Position numbers and translations under genes: made by a program. Shown here piece after piece: positions 1 through 8,038 of a DNA stretch of 64,000 nt. Source of the DNA: Nitratireductor sp. GISD-1A_MAKvit (GTDB lineage: Bacteria > Pseudomonadota > Alphaproteobacteria > Rhizobiales > Rhizobiaceae); NCBI RefSeq assembly GCF_040819555.1, contig NZ_CP161920.1, forward strand, positions 1,983,001 to 2,047,000, written 5' to 3'. Under the pieces are notes generated by a model. That model saw nothing but the letters and a program-made list of their open reading frames with translations. It ran no database searches and had not been told where the DNA came from. Every line of letters begins with the position of its first letter. The first letter of the stretch is position 1.

Positions 1-328
1 CGATGTTCACGATATCGCCTTCGCGCAGTGGTTTGTCATCCGGAATGCCGTGACACACCACATGATTGATGGATGTGCAGGTCGACTTGGTATAGCCCCT
101 GTAATTCAAGGTGGCGGGAACCGCGCCATGGTCCATGCCGAATTCGAAAACAAACCTGTCGATCTCATTGGTGGTGAGACCTGGCTTGACGCGGCTGGCA
201 AGTTCGTCAAGGCATCGGGCCGTCAGATTTGACGCCCTGCGCATGCCCTCGAACCCACCTTCGTCGTAAAGGCGAATCTGGCCTGTGTTTCGCATCGGGG
301 CGGAGTCTGCTTCAAGATAGGTGACCAT
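1..328 (-). CDS. map: Methionine aminopeptidase type I, N-terminal part (runs off the left edge)
   Basis: Removes the initiator methionine from nascent cytosolic proteins. The first 109 codons are visible, from an ATG at 328 leftward to the window edge. The segment around residue 90 reads NHVVCHGIP, the conserved type I block with the substrate-binding histidine, preceded by GYTKSTCTSIN. The N-terminal stretch NTGQIRLYDEGG followed by GMRRA fits alphaproteobacterial MetAP1. The metal-ligand aspartates lie outside the window. It is followed upstream by sfsA on the same strand, with a 52-bp gap. Identification is secure. The start is the first ATG of the frame and no better alternative is seen. 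Confidence 0.93.
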   Translation of the reverse strand, partial: MVTYLEADSAPMRNTGQIRLYDEGGFEGMRRASNLTARCLDELASRVKPGLTTNEIDRFVFEFGMDHGAVPATLNYRGYTKSTCTSINHVVCHGIPDDKPLREGDIVNI

Positions 329-380
329 AGGGCTCAGTCGCTTGCGCTCGTTTTGAGTTCTTCTACCGGATTTTGCGGCG

Positions 381-1082
381 CTATTCCACAATCTCTATGA
401 GACGTTCCGGGTGAATGGCTTCAGGGGTGATTTGGCATCTGAGGGCGTAAGCTTCAACCCCTGCTTCAGCGGCCAGCGAAAATGCGGCAGCATAAGAAGG
501 GTCCAGGTCGCTGCAGAGGCGAAAGCGATCACAATCCCCCCGCTGGACAACATATATCATGATTGCGCGGTGTCCGTTTGCGCGCATGGTGGCGAGTTCG
601 CGTAGATGGCGCGCGCCTCTCTGTGTGACGGTATCGGGAAACTCGGCGAGGCCGGGCACGCGCATGAAATGAACGTTCTTGATCTCGACATAGGCCGCGG
701 CACGCTCGGGATGCTCGAGGAGGAAATCAATTCGAGAGCGCTCGCCATAGCGTTGTTCACGTTTCAGGTCGGGGTAGGTGGCCAGATCGGCAATCATGCC
801 TGCGCGGATCGCTTCCTCTGCCAGTCTGTTTGGGAGGCTGGTGTTGATGCCCACCAGCGTGGCGTCCGCTTCCACCAGCTCGAGCCGATAGGGATATTTG
901 CGTTTGGGGTCGTCGGATCGTGACAAAAAAGCTCTCGCTCCTGCGTCGGTCAGGCCGAGCATGGAGCCAGTGTTGGGAACCGAGACGGTGATCTGCGTGC
1001 CGTCCAGCAGTTCAACGTCTGCCAGAAATCGCTTGTAGCGCCGAATCAGGCGACATTCCGTCAAGGGGGGCGAGAATTTCAT
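381..1082 (-). CDS. sfsA: SfsA family DNA/RNA nuclease-like protein
   Basis: 233 residues, the usual SfsA length. SfsA (sugar fermentation stimulation protein) has an N-terminal OB-like fold and a C-terminal nuclease-like domain; its exact role outside E. coli is unclear. Family signatures are visible: the N-terminal [12 protein letters not shown] segment, [10 protein letters not shown], and the C-terminal acidic/lysine residues in RIDFLLE and [10 protein letters not shown], which match the putative nuclease centre. It reads toward map, and the two may be co-transcribed. The transporter gene upstream reads in the same direction with a 44-bp gap. No anomaly is seen. Confidence 0.93.
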   Translation of the reverse strand: MKFSPPLTECRLIRRYKRFLADVELLDGTQITVSVPNTGSMLGLTDAGARAFLSRSDDPKRKYPYRLELVEADATLVGINTSLPNRLAEEAIRAGMIADLATYPDLKREQRYGERSRIDFLLEHPERAAAYVEIKNVHFMRVPGLAEFPDTVTQRGARHLRELATMRANGHRAIMIYVVQRGDCDRFRLCSDLDPSYAAAFSLAAEAGVEAYALRCQITPEAIHPERLIEIVE

Positions 1083-1126
1083 GGCGGCCTTTCAGGGATA
1101 CGGTTTCTGTCGGCATGAAGCCCCTG

Positions 1127-2149
1127 TCAGGGGGTTCGGGAGCGCGCAGCGGGGTTCCCGGCGCCGCCGGCTGACGCCTTTCCTGGGCCATGTATGCGGT
1201 AGTACCGGCCGAGCATGAAGGGGGTGAGATACATCGGGATCTGGTAGCAGCCGATGAACAACAGCAGCGCATCGGTCACGCTGGCAGGCAGAGCGGTGAG
1301 AAAAAGCGCGATGTTGCGGTTTCCTGCCGTAATGCCGAGTGGTGCAGCGAGATGTTGGGAGCCCGTGCGTTTCAGAAATTCTGCAGCCACGAACTGCAGG
1401 AGAAAATTGGCCCCGAAGGCAATGGCCAGATTGAGTGCAAGGTCGGAGGGATTGGATAAGAGCGTTCTGCCGACCGACGACATCAGCCCCACGACGACGA
1501 TACCCATCAAGATAGCCGAAAGGCCATCGATCATGCGTGTTGCCTGAACGCCTGGATCTGGAAGCAGAAAGCGGCGTAAGAGAAACGCTGCACCGACCGC
1601 CAGCGCGATGACGGCCAGAAGCCGGGCTGCTGCGGATAAAATGACGTCTGCGCCGCCAAGTTCTGGCGTGAGCCAGAAGACCGGTAAAACGGTGAGGGGA
1701 AGCAGTGCAGTGCCCATTGTCATGACCCGCAGGGCCGGGGCGGGGTCGTTGCCGGTCATGATTGCAAGGTGAGGGCTTCCTGAAACCGGTGCGGCGGCGG
1801 CCATCAATATCAAGGCTGTGGGAAGCGTGCCCGTCCAGCCGATCAACAGAAATGACAGCGCCAGGGCAATCGGAAGCAAAAGCTGAAAGACAAGCGTGGC
1901 CACCAGCGAGTGGCGAAAGTCTGACAAGGCTCCGATCAGGGATCTGGGACCCACACGCAGTGCTGCCAGGAAAAGCAGACCGGCAATCATTTCGGCGATC
2001 CAGGGTTTGGCTGTCTCTGCGGCTGCTGGTGAGGCGATCCCGATCACAAGTCCCGCGATCAGGAAGAAGCGCGCCTGCGCCGCGGCGAAGCCGAGCGCGT
2101 TGCCTGTGGCGGTGAACATGCGCTGCATCGTTCCGCTCTTCTCCAGCAT
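1127..2149 (-). CDS. BASS-type (bile acid:sodium symporter-like) membrane protein
   Basis: 340 residues, very hydrophobic, with roughly nine to ten predicted membrane segments. It resembles the bile acid:Na+ symporter/arsenite efflux fold: small-residue-rich helices, an APVSGSPHLAIMTG loop near residue 125 and GITAGNRNIAL near residue 280, similar to the unwound binding-site helices of that superfamily. The substrate cannot be told. The start is ambiguous: ATG codons at 2149, 2128 and 2119 are all possible, and 2128 has a GGAG-like site upstream. The C-terminus has a disordered tail of about 20 residues. The assignment to the broad superfamily is moderately sure; a specific role is not assigned. 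Confidence 0.72.
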   Translation of the reverse strand: MLEKSGTMQRMFTATGNALGFAAAQARFFLIAGLVIGIASPAAAETAKPWIAEMIAGLLFLAALRVGPRSLIGALSDFRHSLVATLVFQLLLPIALALSFLLIGWTGTLPTALILMAAAAPVSGSPHLAIMTGNDPAPALRVMTMGTALLPLTVLPVFWLTPELGGADVILSAAARLLAVIALAVGAAFLLRRFLLPDPGVQATRMIDGLSAILMGIVVVGLMSSVGRTLLSNPSDLALNLAIAFGANFLLQFVAAEFLKRTGSQHLAAPLGITAGNRNIALFLTALPASVTDALLLFIGCYQIPMYLTPFMLGRYYRIHGPGKASAGGAGNPAARSRTP

Positions 2150-2371
2150 CCAGTGATTCGAGCGGTCATCGTTTCGAGGAAACGCTGGCCCGCAGTGACA
2201 GTCGAAACGCCGCGCTCGGATGAGGTCGACCGGCTGCAGGACCCCGCGCAGGGATACAGCCGTGCCGAGCCTGTGGCCGGGCTGCTACGAAGTCAACTAC
2301 GCGTAGCGCGCGCCCAGGTCAAACCAGTGCTGCGGCAAGCAATCTGCATGATGCAATTTTCAGAAGAAAAC

Positions 2372-2388
2372 TGGCACGCCCAACGGGA
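2372..2388. other. attL core (17 bp)
   Basis: TGGCACGCCCAACGGGA is identical to 13114-13130. It is the complement of the last 17 bases of tRNA-Glu (T-arm 3' half, acceptor strand, CCA). The bases flanking it on either side differ from the right copy, so the repeat is exactly 17 bp. Left of it is host DNA downstream of the original tRNA. Confidence 0.9.
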
Positions 2389-3603
2389 GAGCAATTTGCT
2401 AATGATTGCAATGCGTTAGCGAGTCCAACCTCCCCAAATACGCCATGTGGAAACATTGAACTTTCTGGCCAGCTGTCTAACCGGGACGGGCCGCCGAGAG
2501 GCCCTGAAAAAGGAAAAGCCGCCCGGGGTGCAACCCGAAGCGGCTTCGAAAAATCAGGAAAGAATGGCACCCTTCCTAAGCGCGAAAACTACCCGAACGC
2601 GCGGAGAGGTGCAAGCCGTTCCGAGATAATCGAGGCTGGCCGCCTCGACCTGATCGAAGTTGCTTCATATTTCCGGGGCGCTCCAAATCGCCGACTTAGC
2701 CGCGAGCGCGTCCTTCGGTGGGGCAATCACGGCTCATTTGCCGTTTGGCTTGATGGCGGTTCCGCTGGCCGGTTCTGCGACTTCGAGACAGGCGAATCCG
2801 GCGATTCCTTCGACCTGATCCAGTCTGAAACCGGGCTTGGCTTTCTTGATGCCGTGGACTGGTACGCAGAGCAGTTCATGGGCGAGCACCCCGACCGGCT
2901 TACCCCGGCACGGGCCTTCACGGCAAAAGAGCCGCGTTTGCGTACAGACGCCGACGACGATGAGCACCGCGCCAAGATCGAACGCGCGCGCCTGATCTGG
3001 CGTCACGCCACGCCGATGGAAGGCACCCCGGCTGCGGGCTATCTTGCCACGCGGCTGGGTGCCGATCTGCCCGGCGACCTGCTGGCGCACCCCGATTTGC
3101 GGTTTCACCCGGCACCGTTCTACGGCGGCGAATCCACCTTCCTAGGCGATGCTGTCGGCGGGCTTGTTGCCTTGATGCGCGATCCGCTCACGGGCGAGCC
3201 GACCGGGCTGCACCGCACTTTCATATCTGTTGGGCTCCACCGGCTTGAAAAGCGGATGCTTGGCCGCAAGGGCATGGTGATGCTGTCGCCTTTCGACAGC
3301 GTGAGCCACGGACTCAGCGTCTGCGAAGGCATCGAAACAGGCGTGGCGATCATGCACCGGCTGGGCTTCGCGCCGGTCTGGTGTGCCTTATCTGCGGGCG
3401 GCGTCGGCACCTTCCCGGTGCTGCCCGGCGTCGATGCGCTGACCGTCTTCGCAGACAACGACCTGCCGGACAAAAACGGCAGGCGCGCGGGGCAAATGGC
3501 CGCCGACCGATGCGCACAGCGATGGCGAGAAGCCGGGCGCGAGATGCGCGTTGCCACCCCGATGACCCCGGATTCCGATTTTGCTGATGAGGTGGCGCAA
3601 TGA
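2389..3603 (+). CDS. Toprim-domain replication primase, 5' end separated by integration
   Basis: Probable primase of the element's replication module. The frame is open from 2224 through attL to the stop at 3603, but it contains no ATG, GTG or TTG before an internal GTG at 2854, well inside conserved sequence. Residues encoded at 2620-2850 (DLIEVASYFRGAPNRRLS, then FCDFETGESGDSFDLI) form the N-terminal domain typical of phage Toprim primases. The Toprim motifs follow: the glutamate in VCEGIET and the DxD in FADNDLP. In the circular form the start would be the ATG at 13107, giving MLLARPTG joined in frame to EQFAND and a 412-residue protein with E321, D364 and D366. The stop overlaps the helicase ATG by four bases. 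In the integrated state full-length translation looks impossible. Confidence 0.85.
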   Translation, partial: EQFANDCNALASPTSPNTPCGNIELSGQLSNRDGPPRGPEKGKAARGATRSGFEKSGKNGTLPKRENYPNARRGASRSEIIEAGRLDLIEVASYFRGAPNRRLSRERVLRWGNHGSFAVWLDGGSAGRFCDFETGESGDSFDLIQSETGLGFLDAVDWYAEQFMGEHPDRLTPARAFTAKEPRLRTDADDDEHRAKIERARLIWRHATPMEGTPAAGYLATRLGADLPGDLLAHPDLRFHPAPFYGGESTFLGDAVGGLVALMRDPLTGEPTGLHRTFISVGLHRLEKRMLGRKGMVMLSPFDSVSHGLSVCEGIETGVAIMHRLGFAPVWCALSAGGVGTFPVLPGVDALTVFADNDLPDKNGRRAGQMAADRCAQRWREAGREMRVATPMTPDSDFADEVAQ

Positions 3604-4811
3604 CTCCTGAAGACAAGCTGAAGGGCATTGCCAACGTGACAGTGCTCGAACCGCGCGAGCCGCGAGAGAAGCGCGAAAACCGCAAGCCGCACGACAGGTC
3701 CGAAACCCTGCCGACCGAGTTCGTCTGGCGCGATCCGGCTTCGATTCCTGCCCGTCCATGGCTTTATGGGCGTCACCTGCTGCGAAAACAGGTCTCTGTG
3801 ACCGTTGCGCCCGGCGGCGTCGGAAAATCGTCTCTGACGATCTGTGAGGGGCTTGCAATGGCATCCGGGCGCGAGCTGCTGGGAGATTGGACCGAGTCCG
3901 ACCTGCGGGTGTGGATTTATAACTTGGAAGACCCACGCGACGAGCTCGACAGGCGCATAATCGCTGCGATGCAGCACCATGGCGTTGAGCCGGAGGAAAT
4001 TGCCGGGCGGTTGTTCGTTGATACCGGACGAGAGCGCACCCTCACCACGGCGATACAGACGAGCAAAGGCGTTGAAATTATCAAGCCGGAGATTGACAAC
4101 CTCGCCCGCGAGATCGAAGCGCGCGGGATCGATGTTCTTATTGTCGATCCTTTCGTTTCATCTCACATGGTCTCCGAAAACGACAACGGCGCAATCGACC
4201 TTGTTGCCAAGGAATGGGCGAGGCTGGCCGACCGTTGCAATTGCGCCATCGAGCTTGTGCACCACACGCGCAAGACCAACGGCGAAGACGCCACCACAGA
4301 ATCCGGGCGAGGCGCGACGGCGCTTCTGGCGGCTGCGCGCTCAGGCCGCGTCCTGAACAAGATGACGGATGACCTGCGCGCCGAGGCCGGGGTGCAGGAC
4401 GATCCCGCGACATACTTCGCCATATCCCGCGACAAATCGAATCTCGCCCCTGTTGGCAAGCGTGAGTGGCGACGCATGGCGTCGGTGCATCTCGCCAACG
4501 GCGATAGCGTCGGAGTCGCCGAGGTCTGGAAATGGCCGGATGCTTTCGACGGCATATCGGTTTCCGACCTGCTGGCGGTGCAGCGTGCTCTTGATGGCAA
4601 GGGGCTGCGCTACAGCGACAAAGCCGGAGACGATTGGGCAGGAAACACGGTGGCCGAAGTTCTCGACCTGAGCCCGGTGGAGCACCGCAAGAGGATCAAG
4701 AAACTTATCGAAGAATGGTTGCGCTCCGGTGCGCTCAAAAAGGTCATGCTGAGGGATGAATTTCGCATGGCTAGACCTTGTTTGGAGGTGGGGCAATGGG
4801 CGGACAAATGA
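3600..4811 (+). CDS. RepA-like AAA+ replicative helicase
   Basis: 403 residues. RecA/RepA-family hexameric helicase that would unwind the element's origin and work with the upstream primase. Walker A is APGGVGKSSL near residue 75. Walker B is DVLIVDPFVSSH near residue 180, followed by the VHHTRK sensor-like segment and the SGRGATAL loop typical of RepA/AAA_25 proteins. A C-terminal winged-helix-like segment (residues about 330-395) probably binds DNA. It starts with an ATGA overlap with the primase stop, so translation is coupled. The nonamer array begins six bases after its stop. The family is clear; the role in this element's replication is inferred from context. Confidence 0.88.
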   Translation: MTPEDKLKGIANVTVLEPREPREKRENRKPHDRSETLPTEFVWRDPASIPARPWLYGRHLLRKQVSVTVAPGGVGKSSLTICEGLAMASGRELLGDWTESDLRVWIYNLEDPRDELDRRIIAAMQHHGVEPEEIAGRLFVDTGRERTLTTAIQTSKGVEIIKPEIDNLAREIEARGIDVLIVDPFVSSHMVSENDNGAIDLVAKEWARLADRCNCAIELVHHTRKTNGEDATTESGRGATALLAAARSGRVLNKMTDDLRAEAGVQDDPATYFAISRDKSNLAPVGKREWRRMASVHLANGDSVGVAEVWKWPDAFDGISVSDLLAVQRALDGKGLRYSDKAGDDWAGNTVAEVLDLSPVEHRKRIKKLIEEWLRSGALKKVMLRDEFRMARPCLEVGQWADK

Positions 4812-4816
4812 CCATT

Positions 4817-4940
4817 TGCAACAGTCCAAATATCGCACTGTTGCAGACTGTTGCACTGTTGCAAAAAACTGGCTGCAACAGTGCAACACTCGATTGCCCC
4901 CCTAAAGGGGGGCATAATCGAAGTGGTGCACACTGTTGCG
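4817..4940. repeat. Array of ACTGTTGCA nonamers with GC hairpin: candidate replication origin
   Basis: Seven copies of ACTGTTGCA or its complement lie in 124 bp. Forward copies start at 4837, 4847, 4855 and 4932 (last base differs in the last). Reverse copies start at 4817, 4874 and 4882 (one mismatch in the last). Spacing is irregular. Between the sixth and seventh copies is a perfect 7-bp stem, GCCCCCC-TAAA-GGGGGGC (4896-4913). The array follows the helicase gene directly, as iteron origins do in staphylococcal pathogenicity islands. Alternatively it may be the cos or terminase-binding site, since the small terminase gene comes next. No gene is seen between 4812 and 5100. Confidence 0.65.
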
Positions 4941-5100
4941 CCAAGCCAGTTTCGCGCCGACTGGTGCAAAACGCCCGGGGCGATCTGAGGGCAAAGCCAT
5001 CACCGACCGGGCGCGCGGGTCCTTCCCGGCGCTATCGAATGCGGGGGGCGCTGCCGCAATCCTTCCCTCGCTGCAAAATTCACATAGGGGGGCCGCTGTC

Positions 5101-5569
5101 ATGAGAGATGGTGCTGTTTCCGCCAGAGAGCTGGCTGAGTGGCTTGGAATGTCCGAGGGCAAGATACGGGAGCTGGCGCGCGAGAAACGCGCTGTGCGGC
5201 TCGCTGTAGGCGAATATGACCTGAAGGCATCTGTGCAGACATATACGGCGCACCTGCGCGAAGTCGCTGCCGGGCGAGGCGGTGAAGAGGCCCGGGCTCG
5301 ATTTGAGCCGCGAGCGGGCGCGACTGGCTTCAGAACAGGCCGATCAAGTCGCGCTCAAAAACGCGGCTCTGAGAGGTGAGCTTGTGGAAGCGTCTGCGGT
5401 GCAGGCGGAATGGGCTGGGGTAATCCGCTCTCTTCGTTCTGGCGTTCTCGCTGTGGTGAGCCGCGTGCGCCAGCGTCTGCCGCATTTATCCACCCATGAG
5501 GCCGAGGTGATCGACAGTGAGTTGCGCGCCGCGCTCACGGCGCTGGGGAAGGAATCCGACAATGAGTGA
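5101..5569 (+). CDS. Terminase small subunit (Nu1-like), frameshifted as given
   Basis: DNA-recognition subunit of the packaging motor. The N-terminal part (VSARELAEWLGMSEGKIREL) is a winged-helix/HTH like lambda Nu1. The C-terminal half (ARLASEQADQVALKNAALRG, then VVSRVRQRLPHL) lies one frame away, from about 5294. Removing one C from the CCC at 5291-5293 (context AGGCCCGGG) joins them as GGEEAGLDLSRERA, giving 155 residues. The ATG at 5101 has an AGGGGGG ribosome site about eight bases upstream. A TTG at 4936 also opens the frame, but it lies in the nonamer array and is unlikely. The stop overlaps the large terminase start. Confidence 0.82.
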
Positions 5570-7346
5570 GACGCTTTCTCGAATCCGCCGCCGCGCGCTC
5601 GCCGCGCTGGTGCCGCCGCCGAAGCTGCGCCTGTCGGATTGGATCGAACAGAACGTGCATTTGCCTGACGGTGTATCTGCGCTGCCGGGGGCGGTTCGGC
5701 TCTGGCCGTTTCAGAGGGAGATTGCAGACGCGATTGGCGATCCAGCGATTGAACGGGTTACGCTCGTGAAACCGGTTCGAGTCGGATTCTCGACCCTGTT
5801 AACCGGTGCGCTGGCAGGCTATGCCGCCAACGACCCCGCCCCCATACTTGCACTGCTGCCAACCGAGGCCGATGCGAGGGGCTATACCGTCGATGATGTG
5901 GAGCCTATCTTCGAGGCATCTCCCACGCTGGCCGGGCTTTTGTCTGGCGATTGCGAGGAAGGCGGACGCAATACCCTGTTGTCGCGGCGGTACCCAGGTG
6001 GATCACTAAAAGTGATCGCGGCCAAGTCGCCGCGCAACCTGCGCCGCCATAACGTGCGTGTGCTGTTCTGCGACGAAGTGGACGCCATGGACGTGACCGC
6101 CGAGGGATCACCGCTGCTGCTGGCGGAACGGCGCACGTTGTCGTTTGCAGACCGCAAGATTGTGGTGGGCTCCACCCCGACATTCGAGGCGACAAGCCAC
6201 GTCCTGCGCGCCTACGCAGCGAGCGATAAGCGCGTTTACGAGGTGCAGTGTCCGGAGTGCGAAGAGTTTAACGAGATCAAGTGGGAGCATATCCGCTGGG
6301 ATGACGGCAAGCCGGAAACAGCGCACTACGCCTGTCCGCATTGCGGGAGCCTGATCGATGAGCGGCACAAGCCGGCCATGGTGGAAAAAGGCCGCTGGCG
6401 GGCGACCGCTCCCCATGTGTGCGGCCATGCCGGATTCCGCTTGAACGCGCTGGTTTCGACATTGGCAAATGCCTCATGGAGCAAGCTGGCCGCCGAGTTC
6501 ATCGCGGCAAAGGATGACCCCACCACGTTGCAGGTTTTCACCAACACCATTCTTGCCGAGGGCTGGCGCGATTCAGGGGCGGAGGAACTTGACGACGTGG
6601 CGCTGTCGAATCGCGCCGAGCCGTTCGGTCTGGATGCAATCCCGGCTGAGGTGCTGGTTATCACGGCTGGCATTGACGTGCAGCGCGATAGGCTTGAATG
6701 CACGGTTGTCGGCTGGGCCGAAGATGGCACCATGGTGGCGCTTGCCCACCTTGTGATCTGGGGTGATCCTGCTGCCGACGAGCTGACCTGGGCTGAGCTT
6801 GACGAGACCTTGCGCACACGATGGCCGCACCCACTTGGTGGGCGCATAGGCATAGACGCTGCGGTGATTGATGCTGGTGACGGCGCGACTATGGCCCATG
6901 TCACCAAATTTGCCTATCCGCGAGCCGGGCGCAAGATTCTTGCTGGCAAAGGCTATGCCGGGCAAAGGCCGTTTATCGAGCGATCGAAGTCGAAAACGCT
7001 GGGCGGGCGGCTTTGGATTATAGGCGTGGACAGCATCAAAACCCACCTGCTGAATCGGCTCGCACAGCCGGGCAACGTGAGGTTCAGCGACGATCTCGGG
7101 CCAGAATGGTTCTCGCAGTTGGCATCCGAGCGCGCCGTGGTGCGCTATACGCGTGGCCAGCCGGTGCGCCGGTTTGAGCGGATTCCGGGCAAAAGAGCGG
7201 AAGCCTTGGACTGTGCAGTCTACGCTATCGCCGCGCGGTCTGTCTTGAACCCGAATTGGGAAGAGATTGCCGACAGATTGAGGCGCGGCGTGGAAGAAAG
7301 CGCGCCGAAGGCAAAAGCGGTGATCCGGTCGAACTGGGTCCGATAA
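5562..7346 (+). CDS. Terminase large subunit, lambda GpA family
   Basis: 594 residues; ATP-driven DNA packaging motor and nuclease. The N-terminal ATPase has a deviant Walker A (KPVRVGFSTLLTG, around residue 70) and Walker B VLFCDEVDAM around residue 170, as in GpA proteins. A zinc ribbon CPEC...CPHC is at residues about 230-260. The RNase H-like nuclease begins near ITAGIDVQRDRLEC with acidic residues at GIDAAVIDAGDG. The ATG at 5562 overlaps the small terminase stop. The start agrees with family members beginning just before the basic RRR segment. It is full length, so the element probably packages its own DNA into its own capsids. Confidence 0.93.
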   Translation: MSETLSRIRRRALAALVPPPKLRLSDWIEQNVHLPDGVSALPGAVRLWPFQREIADAIGDPAIERVTLVKPVRVGFSTLLTGALAGYAANDPAPILALLPTEADARGYTVDDVEPIFEASPTLAGLLSGDCEEGGRNTLLSRRYPGGSLKVIAAKSPRNLRRHNVRVLFCDEVDAMDVTAEGSPLLLAERRTLSFADRKIVVGSTPTFEATSHVLRAYAASDKRVYEVQCPECEEFNEIKWEHIRWDDGKPETAHYACPHCGSLIDERHKPAMVEKGRWRATAPHVCGHAGFRLNALVSTLANASWSKLAAEFIAAKDDPTTLQVFTNTILAEGWRDSGAEELDDVALSNRAEPFGLDAIPAEVLVITAGIDVQRDRLECTVVGWAEDGTMVALAHLVIWGDPAADELTWAELDETLRTRWPHPLGGRIGIDAAVIDAGDGATMAHVTKFAYPRAGRKILAGKGYAGQRPFIERSKSKTLGGRLWIIGVDSIKTHLLNRLAQPGNVRFSDDLGPEWFSQLASERAVVRYTRGQPVRRFERIPGKRAEALDCAVYAIAARSVLNPNWEEIADRLRRGVEESAPKAKAVIRSNWVR

Positions 7347-7544
7347 TAAAGTCGTAACAGATTTGTTAAGGGCGCGGTGTGGATGGCAAAATCGAGATGC
7401 GTCCGCTGGCAGAAATATAATCCAATTGAATCAGGTAGTTATCACTATCGTGTTTTCATAATGCAAGCATGTGTTTGCAAAATGCAACTCTTGCGGGCGC
7501 ATTTCTGACACCGTATAACTCATGACAACAGAAACGAGGTTGTC
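7347..7544 (+). promoter_or_regulatory. AT-rich intergenic region with inverted repeat over the regulator start
   Basis: This is the only sizeable gap inside the late gene block and is much more AT-rich than its surroundings, so it probably holds a promoter. A perfect 9-bp inverted repeat, CATGACAAC at 7521-7529 and GTTGTCATG at 7539-7547, brackets the GAGG ribosome site. Its right arm includes the regulator's ATG at 7545. It could be an operator for autoregulation or an RNA hairpin hiding the start. Several TGCAA words also occur at 7460-7495. Confidence 0.5.
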
Positions 7545-8033
7545 ATGTGCACCATTGATTCACGCAGTCTGTACCACGCTATCGGCGTCACCTCCGGGCG
7601 CATTGAGCAGCTTTTCCAGCGCGGTATTATCGAAATCAAAGACAAGCCGGGACGCGGCAAGTCGCGCCGCTGGACCAAGAAGGAAGCGCTTGACCTGCTT
7701 CTCCTGTGCGACCTTATGGAGCTGGGAGTTGATGCACGGGAAGCGGCAAAACACATTCGCGGCTGGGTCCTATACGCAGATCAGGACGCTTTTCTGGTGC
7801 TGTCTACGGGCAAGCTGTGGGAGGTCATTCCCACCACAGAGCGCGGTGCCGCCACTGCCGAGCAGGGCGAAGGGCGCGCGGTGCACAAGCCGGGCTGCAT
7901 CCAGTCTGACATTGTTAAGAAATCCGACCTGTCCGCGTTCCTTTCGGACCGCCGCCGCCACGCCGCCGCCGTGATTAACCTTCAGGCGCGAGCCGAGGCC
8001 GTCGAAGCGATCTGGCGCGAGCGGTACGAGTAA
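7545..8033 (+). CDS. MerR-like helix-turn-helix protein of the satellite
   Basis: 162 residues. The N-terminal 60 residues form a MerR-like winged HTH (HAIGVTSGRIEQLFQRGII, then a basic GRGKSRRWTKKEALDLL). The rest has no recognised family: LEVIP-like beta strands, then an alanine- and arginine-rich helix at the C-terminus. It lies between the terminase and portal genes, where phages do not usually place a regulator, and it has its own upstream AT-rich region. A plausible job is control of the head genes or of the element's switch, but this is inference. It may be a nonessential inserted gene (moron). Confidence 0.6.
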   Translation: MCTIDSRSLYHAIGVTSGRIEQLFQRGIIEIKDKPGRGKSRRWTKKEALDLLLLCDLMELGVDAREAAKHIRGWVLYADQDAFLVLSTGKLWEVIPTTERGAATAEQGEGRAVHKPGCIQSDIVKKSDLSAFLSDRRRHAAAVINLQARAEAVEAIWRERYE

Positions 8034-8038
8034 CAGCC

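Noticed and set aside
2447..2629. A 60-residue frame at the left end of the element
   Set aside because: It overlaps the conserved primase frame and shows no family features; it is a shadow.
2854..3603. GTG at 2854 as the real primase start
   Set aside because: Conserved primase sequence extends well upstream to at least 2620 in the same frame, and no ribosome site precedes this GTG.
4936..5100. Longer start (TTG) for the small terminase
   Set aside because: It begins inside the nonamer array; the HTH domain starts after the ATG at 5101, which has its own ribosome site.
5285..5300. Programmed ribosomal frameshift in the small terminase
   Set aside because: The same type of one-base excess at GGCC occurs in seven other genes, including host enzymes, so a sequencing artefact is the simpler cause.
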